Positions 43,501-51,684 of a stretch of DNA of 64,000 bases are shown piece after piece. The position numbers and the translations under genes are program-made. The DNA is from Kiritimatiellota bacterium B12222. Its GTDB lineage: Bacteria > Verrucomicrobiota > Kiritimatiellia > SS1-B-03-39 > UBA6053. The notes under the pieces were generated by a model. That model had not been told where the DNA came from, searched no databases, and worked only from the letters and a program-made list of their open reading frames with translations. Each line of letters begins with the position of its first letter. Positions within the stretch are counted from its first letter, which is position 1. The DNA lies in assembly GCA_029719485.1 (NCBI GenBank), contig CP120722.1:248001-312000 (forward strand), in the 5' to 3' direction.

Positions 43501-46500
43501 GATGGTTGAGCTTGCTGTATTCCCCGCATCTAGGAAAGTTCGAGTATAATCTGCGTTCACAAACCCGTCATTCATTGATTTTACCAATCCATTTTCATAT
43601 TCAGTAATCTGTGTAATCGGACCAATAGTAGTTTGATTTTCCGTGGCGCTTCCAAGAGAGGTAAACGTTGTAGTAGAGGTTACGCTTTCACCTGTGGATG
43701 TATCTTCGGTACGAATACTGGCTGGAGTGATATTAACTTTTCCTCGATCCTCCAAGGAAAGCTTACTTACTCCCGGTGCCGTTATATCTAGGGTCAAAGT
43801 CTCCGGCACTTGCCCAGCCTGTTCAACTGAAAAAGTCTGGTGTACCCAGTCGCTTTCTGTTTTGGAAAGTAATTTCCAGTCACCTCCAATCTTCACAGAC
43901 TCCTCCTCGACCCATTTACCGTCGACGACATCATAAGTAGTTTTGAATACTAGATCTGAATCCTCTTCTAATGCGTGGGAATTATTCTTATCCAATGCAC
44001 GCCGTGATATACGCCCCAAATCATCATATAGAAAACATAAATCTCTCTTTCCGGGGCGAACAACTCGGACCAACTGTCCTTTCGTATTGTAAATATAATC
44101 CGTGGTGACCCAAGCCAATGCGTCATTCTTCGAGGGGTCCGGAGCTTCCACCCGCAATGTGCGACCTAGTCCATCGATGTAGGTCCTAGAGAGACTCCGC
44201 GATTCAGTAGCGGTCAAACCAGGTTTGAGCATAAAGGCCTCAACCATCAAGCAAGGAACGCCTTCTACACTTGCCACCGTTACCGTGTTTTTTTGACCAT
44301 TCCCTGTTTTGTTTTGAACAATTGATTCTAGAGTTGATTCATTAAAGGTACTTTTCGTTCCCCCGTGGGTGTATAAATTATCAGTGTTGAATATGTGTTC
44401 ACCGTCGACAAAACTTTGACCACCTTTGAAGTTCTGAGGCAAACCGGTTGTACTTGTGTTAATATTATCCCCGAAAGCATTCCAAGTTTGGGTATGAGAA
44501 ACAGAACTCACTCCCTCGGTTGAGGTCATAGTTTTCGAATTCCCATTATAGCTTAATTCATGACCCGTACCTGTTATTTCATCCTCCCAATTCTTCACTC
44601 GACCCAAAGCATCACGTAATGTAATTTTAAATTTTGAGTTTCGGTCGGACATGGTGTTTAGATACCCACCGTCTCCCCAAGAATATGTACTTTGATATCC
44701 GTCAGTCGCTGTATGTTTTTCGGGTCCGTAAGGACCTAGGCCACTCCAAGTTTCATCTATTAATATTAATGCATCGGGAAGTGTTGAAAGCCTTCGTGTC
44801 AGCGGGTATCCGAAAGAGTTATAGATAATTTCTTCCTTCTCCCCCATCGCTTCATCAGCGACTCCTGTAAAATAGACGTATTGGATCCCGCCTCCTACAT
44901 GCAATCGTGTCTCCAACCGCGAGACAGTACCGTCAGGAGCAACCTGCTCGCGAAATGACCATGGAACAATTTCGTTTCCCACGTCCGTTGGTGCCCAGAG
45001 TTTTCCAGAACCGTTAGATTCGAAGTCTCCTCCGTATTTGACGAAATTTCTCCATGTAGTAAAAGAGTCAAAAGAAATCCGACGAGTGATCAGATCCGTT
45101 CCATTAAAAGAGAGTACATGATCCCAGTCATCCCCAGTCAATTCATAGACCCTTGTAAAGTTGGCGGTTTGTTCGCTTTCGGGCAGACCTTCACTATTCC
45201 ATGTCCGTAAATAAGCACCGGGACCGTCATAACCCTCAGAGATCAGAGACCCACCTTCGTCGTACTCTCGGCTAATAGTGCGAGTCTGATTATCTGCGAT
45301 AGTACTCCAGTGAGTTACCAGAGGTTCTTTACCGTAACGGTCTCGGGTTACGTAGTCGACGTCGTCAGTCGAGATCAACTTACCATCAAGTATAACGGTG
45401 ATCCTGCGGATGTTTAAATCTATTTTTTCCACTGTAATTTTCTGGGGAAAAGTTCCAAATGAACCTGATTCGTACGAATAAATAGGAGGTGAATAAGAAA
45501 GACGTTTCACACGTACAGCACGAGTTTGACCACCGAAATCCTCGGTAAATAACACTTCTGGAGAAATAGAAGACGAGTTGATATCCAAGTCAACGACCCA
45601 ACTACGTGCTGGGCTGATGCCATCCTCGGCAGTCTGCGTAACAAGGTGATCTCTGGTGACGGGGTTGTATTCGATAACTGTTTTATACTGTCCACCAGTG
45701 ATTTCAATTTCCACTTTTTGCTCATCACGTTGAATAATTTCTAAATTGTAGTTGGAGCGCAATCCACGAAACCGAGGATGTATTTGAGGATATTTCGCCT
45801 GCTCTTCATACTGGTAAGTTAAAGTGGACCAAGACGATCCACTACTCAAGAGTGACCACTCCAAAATCCCGTTAGAATTTCCAGGTATTAGGCCTTCACC
45901 TAGATCTATTTGGTATTGGGAGTGAAAATCAAACGCGTAGTCGGGACCGCCTCCACCGAGAGTTTTAAATACATGATGCGTAAAAGGAACATCGGGAACC
46001 TCATACTGCCAAGTATCTGGCTTATAGATCACCGCCACCACTTTCGACGAAACATATGCTTCTTCAATTCCAGGAATTGGGTTAACCTGAATTATTCCAT
46101 CAAGCAAAGGTCCGAACACAAATGGGTCAGGCACTACTTTGGATTCAGGTATGTTGTGAACAATCCGACACAATCCATCCTCAGTGATCTTGTTGACACC
46201 TGTATACAACCCCAAATCATCCCGCCTAGCTTCCACAACCCTAAATGTACCTACCATATCATATGTAAGGTTCAACGGAGATACCAATTGGAGAAAATAT
46301 CCGCGTGCTTGGGGGTATTCCTGATGGCCATCAAAGGGTCGAAAATAGGCTGCCCCCGTATACGGAAAATTTACTGGCCATAAGGGTTCCATATCCGGCC
46401 AGTCGTCCATCTTGCCCCCGTATCCCGCATACAGTAGTAAGAACCACCAATTACAACAGAGCGAATCATCCGGCTCCCAATATGCACCAAAGGAAAAATC

Positions 46501-47232
46501 CCAATTGGGATTTTGGCCCAAGACCCACTGCAGCCCACCCTCTGGCGTTTGCCCAGACAATTCACCTCCATCCTCCCCGCCAGGATGGTACATATAGAAC
46601 CCATGTAATGAGATAAAAGGCGTTGTCAGTTCTTGACCATATGGATGTGAATACATGCCCGTCGGCCAGTCAATGTACTGTAACTTCCGGGAAAGGTTTA
46701 ATAAATTCATCAACAGTAGGTTGTAATTTTCAGGTGTCGCGAATCCAGCTGAAGGAAGATCCTCCGGTGTGAAAGGGGATATCTCGAATTCAAAATACTC
46801 CCTATCCGCAGGATAATCCAAAGGAAGGTTGAGATAGTGGAGTTTAAGTTCATCCAAAAGCTTGGAAGCGTGAGTGAGAACCTTTAATCGTTGCTCCATC
46901 GTCAGGGAATCCAAATCCCCGTTCTCGGGATAAGGATCAAGACCGAATCCCCAATCTTCCACCTCCGGAACATGATCCGCCGCCATTTCCTCCGTCAAGT
47001 CCGGCAGTGGATTGTTAGGCATGTTGTCATAATCAGCAACCGACCACAATTGGATATACTGGTCAAACTGTTCATCAAATGCAGCCAACAGCCATTTTTT
47101 CTCTTCTACCAGCATATGGCGCTCCTGAAGCACTCTCAATAACAGCTCTGGTGTTAGAGGAGGATCTCCCTGAGGGTAAACTGAACTTACCAAGCACAAG
47201 GAACAAAAAAATGTGTATAAGAAATTTCTCAC
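40504..47232 (-). CDS. Giant Rhs/YD-repeat protein with C-terminal DUF2235 (Tle1-like) hydrolase domain
   Basis: 2242 residues. Signal peptide 1-20 (FLYTFFCSLCLVSSVYPQ). A long N-terminal region precedes many YD/Rhs repeats (for example YIYNTKGQLVRVVRPGKRDL, YSWGDGGYLNTMSDRNSKF). The Rhs core ends with FRFAGAYLDEETGTYYFGYR and GGLNLFAYCNNDPINGIDVL. From about residue 1920 a DUF2235 domain follows: FDGTGN (about 1922), the nucleophile elbow VFGFSRGSA (Ser near 2010), the acid region YVALFDQVP, and GVHSDVGGGYGG with the catalytic His (about 2130). All three triad regions are intact. DUF2235 includes the Tle1 phospholipase effectors. Rhs shells usually encapsulate the toxin; a Sec signal argues for Sec-dependent export first. 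Confidence 0.9.
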   Translation of the reverse strand: MRNFLYTFFCSLCLVSSVYPQGDPPLTPELLLRVLQERHMLVEEKKWLLAAFDEQFDQYIQLWSVADYDNMPNNPLPDLTEEMAADHVPEVEDWGFGLDPYPENGDLDSLTMEQRLKVLTHASKLLDELKLHYLNLPLDYPADREYFEFEISPFTPEDLPSAGFATPENYNLLLMNLLNLSRKLQYIDWPTGMYSHPYGQELTTPFISLHGFYMYHPGGEDGGELSGQTPEGGLQWVLGQNPNWDFSFGAYWEPDDSLCCNWWFLLLYAGYGGKMDDWPDMEPLWPVNFPYTGAAYFRPFDGHQEYPQARGYFLQLVSPLNLTYDMVGTFRVVEARRDDLGLYTGVNKITEDGLCRIVHNIPESKVVPDPFVFGPLLDGIIQVNPIPGIEEAYVSSKVVAVIYKPDTWQYEVPDVPFTHHVFKTLGGGGPDYAFDFHSQYQIDLGEGLIPGNSNGILEWSLLSSGSSWSTLTYQYEEQAKYPQIHPRFRGLRSNYNLEIIQRDEQKVEIEITGGQYKTVIEYNPVTRDHLVTQTAEDGISPARSWVVDLDINSSSISPEVLFTEDFGGQTRAVRVKRLSYSPPIYSYESGSFGTFPQKITVEKIDLNIRRITVILDGKLISTDDVDYVTRDRYGKEPLVTHWSTIADNQTRTISREYDEGGSLISEGYDGPGAYLRTWNSEGLPESEQTANFTRVYELTGDDWDHVLSFNGTDLITRRISFDSFTTWRNFVKYGGDFESNGSGKLWAPTDVGNEIVPWSFREQVAPDGTVSRLETRLHVGGGIQYVYFTGVADEAMGEKEEIIYNSFGYPLTRRLSTLPDALILIDETWSGLGPYGPEKHTATDGYQSTYSWGDGGYLNTMSDRNSKFKITLRDALGRVKNWEDEITGTGHELSYNGNSKTMTSTEGVSSVSHTQTWNAFGDNINTSTTGLPQNFKGGQSFVDGEHIFNTDNLYTHGGTKSTFNESTLESIVQNKTGNGQKNTVTVASVEGVPCLMVEAFMLKPGLTATESRSLSRTYIDGLGRTLRVEAPDPSKNDALAWVTTDYIYNTKGQLVRVVRPGKRDLCFLYDDLGRISRRALDKNNSHALEEDSDLVFKTTYDVVDGKWVEEESVKIGGDWKLLSKTESDWVHQTFSVEQAGQVPETLTLDITAPGVSKLSLEDRGKVNITPASIRTEDTSTGESVTSTTTFTSLGSATENQTTIGPITQITEYENGLVKSMNDGFVNADYTRTFLDAGNTASSTIGVSYDGKNPEPGPVLSLKPEEQKIDVGGGSILDFDLRETWNANGTVTTIIRRDGDEDGKTVSIWNPAGLKYSETLPGGEVITSEYNISGQKTSEIHEGSGLVQSWDYDPVFGKLVKWVVDGIQQFEIKVIDEVGRKKQIEDSSGIYNMVYDNTNWSIQSVNWVSGLLSGFGYEPTLDNRGRLDEFTLKKDGSTVVKVQSTYHNVSDSVDTLTISNIPNFTGGSVQIQYSGVTGSADSIVYSYGGVSKFIYQRQRLENAEFDANGHWNAIDASGSVFDQKWTFYPSGRKKDLQTFSGTTTYAYDEDTGALQNDEQYQYAFNDKGEFTQLEQLDQQGAVVHVFNATPDLTHSGASSMQQNKRSFTLSGTMNSNAVVQVTVDRMPIATYTNVVSFAKTLSFTDPDTLNQTLEVPWSVVGTLQGAQYEGGQAVSERAGTATVLPAEENFQFDVNVRRRKVDGVNGYRWNGANQLMSTTNLISNVRIDNVYDGAQRRVEKRVYKNGALQESHRFVYHGWQPVVEEVLDGGGNLKYRNTYIYGPGPGGTSEPGIGATGQLALIIHQPKVGTAQLSAPVYNHRLDVIGLVDVTTGNVVARYGYSSFGETTYAYGSRVGQNPFRFAGAYLDEETGTYYFGYRHYHPRSKQWISSDPIGEAGGLNLFAYCNNDPINGIDVLGLAGYFFDGTGNTPASNTNVRRLFDIYTGGKAFYAYGLGTGFHADGTPYNKVTGGVAKGYEGASGASIDDRVNFMMENLKSQLKGGDFNVDVFGFSRGSATATRFLHAIQSRIDDGDELFSNANIRYVALFDQVPTDYSVSKHAVGNTIDALGMGLTLGFKQPNTYARTASDTNYLLPGKMSFAIKPLHLVSIDERRKEFAVTDFGDRALQVGFRGVHSDVGGGYGGNIFEFTTLNFVIEHSIQSDLNIFNYLKFQRSDIYKNQIKEFMKLRSGNFTNDASPTGNASWLFNDNEKRPLPKGMLLHPSIYWFTSDPLNSIKRHNDYE

Positions 47233-48038
47233 GGGAGGACCTCCACCTGCAATGCTACATCCGGATGATCAGGCCATAGTGGGTTTGTTCCTAAAAGAAT
47301 TTCGCCAGTATCTAAACGTCCATCCTGATCAGAATCTGCTTTAGTGGGATCTGTTCCGTTCAAATACTCATCAAAATTACTGACTCCATCTAAATCAAAA
47401 TCATCAGAAGCACCAACATCCCATACATCCACATCCCCGTCACCATCTTGATCTAGTAGACCTTCTCGGACAAATATCACTTCCCAATAATCAGGTAAAT
47501 TATCAACATCTTCATCTATTAAAACCCATTGCATCAGCTCCCATGAAAAAAGATTTTTTAGTTGTCCAATATTGGCATTCTTCTGGTTATCAGGAGTGGT
47601 ATTTTCCAACCACGGATACTCCTTTGCATGATCTTCAACACCCTCATCAAGAAGCATGCCAGCGGGCCAACCAGGGCTAGTGGGGGTGAAGCCTATCTCT
47701 GCAAAGCGTTGGTAGAATGGTGCGGTGAGATTTTTGAGCTGGCCTATTTTGAGCGGAGCGTGATGATTCGCGGGACGATCATTCAAAAGGTCATCGAGGG
47801 TAAATCCGGCACCGCCGATGGGAGCCAAGATCTCATCCAGATACGCAATGGCTTTTAATGTGAAGTTTTTCGCCTGTCCTTGATTAGCAATACCATGATT
47901 GTTGCTGTGATCTCCCTCTAGATCGATGATCCCATAATCCGACCACCATTGCGGATAGGTTTCCGGTACTTGCGGGTAGACCACATAGATGTAAGTCAAC
48001 AGAAGCACAAAGTGTGTGCAGAAATTTTTCATAAACAA
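47229..48038 (-). CDS. Exported protein with Asp-rich calcium-binding repeats
   Basis: 269 residues, signal peptide about 1-21. Middle part has the repeated GIANQGQAKNFTLKAIAYLD and NIGQLKNLFSWEL type motif (N-x-GQ-x-KNL) found in PVC Rhs-linked proteins. C-terminal third carries thrombospondin-3/EF-like Ca loops: DQDGDGDVDVWD, DFDLDGVSNFDEY, DSDQDGRLDTGE. Its stop overlaps the Rhs start by 4 bases. It is probably a surface partner or leader of the Rhs protein. Confidence 0.78.
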   Translation of the reverse strand: MFMKNFCTHFVLLLTYIYVVYPQVPETYPQWWSDYGIIDLEGDHSNNHGIANQGQAKNFTLKAIAYLDEILAPIGGAGFTLDDLLNDRPANHHAPLKIGQLKNLTAPFYQRFAEIGFTPTSPGWPAGMLLDEGVEDHAKEYPWLENTTPDNQKNANIGQLKNLFSWELMQWVLIDEDVDNLPDYWEVIFVREGLLDQDGDGDVDVWDVGASDDFDLDGVSNFDEYLNGTDPTKADSDQDGRLDTGEILLGTNPLWPDHPDVALQVEVLP

Positions 48039-48050
48039 TCCCCTAGGCGA

Positions 48051-49088
48051 TCAGTTAAAAACACCCATGGAGATATCTCCTTGCACAAGGTCTGGAGCAG
48101 GATCATTTTGAGAGGTGAGTGACACCCAACTTTCCCCATCATATCCTTCGAAATCTGTTCCTGACCAACGGATAGCCCCTTCTTCAGCTTCGGCCGTATC
48201 TGTTAACACTATACCATCAGCCGCACTCACTGCCCCCGCTATCACCAAGTCCCCCTCTTCATCTAATAAGTTTTCAACAGTTGGCCATTCTGTGATTTCA
48301 ACTCCCCCTAAAGTGATGGCATCTGCAGTTAAACCATTTGTAATGGTTGCCCCTTGAGAGATCACTACAGGTCTCTTCATCGTAATTGCATTTTCACTTA
48401 TCTCGAGAGTAGATTTGCTATTAGGCTTAAATCTCCAAGTATGATTTTTATAACTGTAATCCGCTATTGTAGCTAACCATTTCCCATCAGATCTCATCTG
48501 CATAATGGCAAAATATGAGTTAATTAAATCAGGCTCCAAACCATGTTTTAAGGCAGTGACTCTCTGTGATTCATCTACGGCTGGCGCCATTAACCATAAC
48601 GATGCACCGTTATGAACAGATTTATTTGTTGCCTCTATCCGTATACGAGGAAAACTAGATCCAAGCGCATGTAAAAGACTCTGCGGATTTGATGTACCAA
48701 TCCCGATCAAACCATTTTTCTTAATCGTCATTCTGCTGGCACCAGACGTTTGAAAATTAAGGTCTCTACCAGCCCCGATATTTAAATCATTGCTTCCAAT
48801 AATTTGATTGGAATCAATCGCTAACTTTTGACCACCAGCCCACTGTTCATTGTTTACAACGATTGCACCGCGATCCAGCGCTTCAGGATCCGTCATATAA
48901 TTAGGTCCAATGGAACCTTCATAATGCACTGTAAGCACACCAAACGGATCACCTGCTCCGACATTTATGGGCCCTAAAAAGGTACTTGATTCTGTGACCT
49001 CCAAATTTCCTTCTATCCTGTACACCCCATTTTGGGCAAGCAAGGGTCCGGAAAATAGTAAGATAAATATGATATTCCATTTTTTCAT
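48051..49088 (-). CDS. Exported fibre-like beta-repeat protein
   Basis: 345 residues, signal peptide 1-18 (IIFILLFSGPLLAQ). Short beta-repeats (VYRIEGNLEVTESSTFLGPI, NDLNIGAGRDLNFQTSG, GLIGIGTSNPQSLLHALG) resemble the stalks of tail-fibre and adhesin proteins. The C-terminal IRWSGTDFEGYDGESWVSL is common at the end of such proteins. Twelve bases separate its stop from the next gene. Function not known; the operon suggests surface display with the Rhs protein. Confidence 0.7.
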   Translation of the reverse strand: MKKWNIIFILLFSGPLLAQNGVYRIEGNLEVTESSTFLGPINVGAGDPFGVLTVHYEGSIGPNYMTDPEALDRGAIVVNNEQWAGGQKLAIDSNQIIGSNDLNIGAGRDLNFQTSGASRMTIKKNGLIGIGTSNPQSLLHALGSSFPRIRIEATNKSVHNGASLWLMAPAVDESQRVTALKHGLEPDLINSYFAIMQMRSDGKWLATIADYSYKNHTWRFKPNSKSTLEISENAITMKRPVVISQGATITNGLTADAITLGGVEITEWPTVENLLDEEGDLVIAGAVSAADGIVLTDTAEAEEGAIRWSGTDFEGYDGESWVSLTSQNDPAPDLVQGDISMGVFN

Positions 49089-49120
49089 TTTTTTTACTCC
49101 GAGCTTAACTAAATTTTTCG

Positions 49121-51220
49121 TTACGGGGCGGGCTGAAGGACCACTTTACCTTCTGGTTTTATCTGTAGGGTGACTCCTGCAGGCACCACGACTCCACCAT
49201 GTGTGTATGTAGCTGCATCTATCTGAACCGCATCACCTGCGAGGGCTTTCGCAAGTGCGACATCCAACGTTTTCAGCGGGCCATGCCGTTTGGTTTGATA
49301 GGCACTTGTCCATCCTGTCCAAGTATCAGAACCAACGGGGCTCACATACAGCCAGCTATGTTTAGAGTTCGCATTTTGGGGATCTGTACCGCGTAAATAT
49401 TCATGGTACGTACTATAGCCATCCCCATCTGAATCAGCACCCAAACGATAAAGCTCCTGTACCTGACCGGGCGTCAGCGCTTTGGCATAAATACGTCCAT
49501 CATCAATAGATCCTTTCAGTCCTTCTCCATGCACACCCGAATTGAGTGAATTACCATCATTGCTAAAAGCCCATGCGCCAGCATTTGAATGCGATCCTAT
49601 TTCTTCCGCGACATCCTCTTCTTGATCAACCAACTTCCCATCTACATAGAGCTCCATGTCACCATTAAAGATGGCCACAACATGATGCCAATGGTCGTTC
49701 TTGATCTTGTTGGTGGAAACAACTGTTTTTTCAGAATCACTACGTATCCCAAATCTTAACCGTCCCTTATTTATCTGAATTACAAAACCCGCACCACTCG
49801 CACCTTCTTCATAAATGACCTGCCGCGGATAACAATCAACCGTCTTGAACCATACACATACACTTCGTTCTTCAAATTGCGTGTGATACGCCCCTCTCCC
49901 ACGCTCTGACAAAATCAGTCCATCTACTCCCCCCGAAAAAGATTCAGCGCCCAACAAAGGCCCCCACTCCGCATCCGTAACCGCTGGTGCTAAAGTGGTG
50001 GCGTGATAACTTCCACCGCCGCTATCCACCACCTGAGTCGACCCAGGCTCGTCATCAAACGTGTAGTGCGCAAACAAACCTTCAGACAGATCATCTGCGG
50101 GATCCATGCCCTGACGAAACTCCCATCCGTCATTTACGCCATCAAAATCAGAATCAACATTTTCAGGGTCAGTTTTTAACACCAACCTTTCATGCATATC
50201 TCTTAACCCATCTCTATCAGAATCCAAAAATGCATTTCCCACTTGGTACAAACGTAACGCTGTATCTTGTGGATGGTCGTGAATTGCCGACCCATCGTCT
50301 CTTAAGACAAACTCTTCTCCCGGACCTACCAACATCCCAAGTTGCCATACTTTCCATTCATCTTCTGGTTGATAGCCATGATCGAGTTCAAGATCCTGGT
50401 AAAACAAATCATAAACGTGCATCTGATACGGAGCGTCTTTTACAGTAATCAACACTTCCTCTAAGACCTCATCATAAAACACCGAACTGATACGCGGAAG
50501 CATATCACCATTATATTTATGAACTTCACCCGTAGCGACAAAGGGTTCAAGCGCTACTGATTCATAAATGTAGGTTTCTTCTGGAGACAAGGTATCCAAT
50601 ACTTCACCTTCCTGTGCCCCCACCCACATCGGATCGATGTTATTTTGCAACCACCTCATCGAGTCTTCTCTATTCATCAGAAATATTTTATCTGAATCAT
50701 CCTCAGATTCTCCAGCTTGCCCCAACAGGTGCCAATTCCATACCGTAAGATCTTGCTCAGACATTTGAGGAGAACCCACGAAATTTAATCCAGGATAAAT
50801 GATCTGCGTTAAATCATCTGAAGGCAATATGCCTCCTATACTCAAAAGCGCGTACCCTTCACTTCCTAGTGCGAACAAAGTGGGGAGCCCCGCTTGAAAT
50901 GAAATATCATCCCCCCACCATCCTATCGCTTCCTCATAAAAGCCTTCTTTCCATTCTTGGTGAAGAGCATCCCATTGATAGAGCACATAAGTATTCCCCT
51001 TCAATTGGGACCCTAAATCTTCTACTTCAACTTGGCTGGGTACAAAAGACATCTGCACATACGCATAATCACTATTCGTCAACTCTACCGTCCGCAATAA
51101 CCCGGGAGGTGGCATTTCAGCATATAACCCGAAAGAACAAACAAGCAGAACCGTGACACATGCTTCCCTTAAATTTAGGTAATATTTTAAATTACGATAG
51201 GATGTAGTGATGTATTTCAA
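49121..51220 (-). CDS. Exported LamG/calcium-repeat protein, first gene of the Rhs operon
   Basis: 699 residues. TTG start at 51220, preceded by AGAGGTAAATATT; no ATG precedes the signal peptide (VTVLLVCSFGLYA). Features: Asp-rich loops (LDSDRDGLRDMHERLV, NVDSDFDGVNDGWEFRQGMD, GADSDGDGYSTYHEYLRGTD) around a LamG/concanavalin-like domain (about 395-590, GLFAHYTFDDEPGSTQVVD, GSIDDGRIYAKALTPGQVQE). A C-terminal tail (YVSPVGSDTWTGW, PLKTLDVALAKALAGDAVQI) is like the start of a right-handed beta-helix. It probably heads the operon running to 40011. Confidence 0.82.
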   Translation of the reverse strand: MKYITTSYRNLKYYLNLREACVTVLLVCSFGLYAEMPPPGLLRTVELTNSDYAYVQMSFVPSQVEVEDLGSQLKGNTYVLYQWDALHQEWKEGFYEEAIGWWGDDISFQAGLPTLFALGSEGYALLSIGGILPSDDLTQIIYPGLNFVGSPQMSEQDLTVWNWHLLGQAGESEDDSDKIFLMNREDSMRWLQNNIDPMWVGAQEGEVLDTLSPEETYIYESVALEPFVATGEVHKYNGDMLPRISSVFYDEVLEEVLITVKDAPYQMHVYDLFYQDLELDHGYQPEDEWKVWQLGMLVGPGEEFVLRDDGSAIHDHPQDTALRLYQVGNAFLDSDRDGLRDMHERLVLKTDPENVDSDFDGVNDGWEFRQGMDPADDLSEGLFAHYTFDDEPGSTQVVDSGGGSYHATTLAPAVTDAEWGPLLGAESFSGGVDGLILSERGRGAYHTQFEERSVCVWFKTVDCYPRQVIYEEGASGAGFVIQINKGRLRFGIRSDSEKTVVSTNKIKNDHWHHVVAIFNGDMELYVDGKLVDQEEDVAEEIGSHSNAGAWAFSNDGNSLNSGVHGEGLKGSIDDGRIYAKALTPGQVQELYRLGADSDGDGYSTYHEYLRGTDPQNANSKHSWLYVSPVGSDTWTGWTSAYQTKRHGPLKTLDVALAKALAGDAVQIDAATYTHGGVVVPAGVTLQIKPEGKVVLQPAP

Positions 51221-51424
51221 AATATTTACCTCTTCTTGAAAAAGAATTATAAAATTAAGTTTATTTTAATGCACACTCACTATTCAATATATTATTTTAT
51301 TTAATTTTTACTTAACTTAATTATATTTATAATATGGTAAAATGCGTAATTAAGGTAATTTTTGAGAAACGTAAATTTATGTAATTGTATTAATTTATAA
51401 CAATTTTTCACGCATTTTGAGTTA
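51221..51424 (-). promoter_or_regulatory. AT-rich promoter region of the Rhs operon
   Basis: About 200 bases of over 75 percent A+T with many TATAAT-like boxes and long A/T runs, in contrast to neighbouring core genes. It holds the start signals for the 49121-51220 gene and, by composition, could be bound by a nucleoid silencer of the H-NS functional type. The remaining stretch 51425-51684 shows nothing recognisable. Confidence 0.45.
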
Positions 51425-51684
51425 AAGTCGTCAGCACATTGACGATGAATAGACCTCAGTGAAGGTCGCTTATGATACCCATTTCAGGAACAGTAAAATC
51501 CTCGTAGGCCGCCCTTCATTCCCCCCTTCTAGCGGAATCCTGAATACTCAAAGAAGAGCTTCACTTTTAACCAGCAATACGCAATGCGCGCAGAAAGGGT
51601 GCAACTCTAAAGTCTGCTCAACGAAGAGAGAGACACTATCTTGCTCCTTCTACTTTTCCCCTATGCTCAAATCAACAGATGGAC

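Noticed and set aside
28856..47232. A type VI secretion locus
   Set aside because: No Tss, Hcp, VgrG or PAAR-type gene is visible; only the effector-type domain is.
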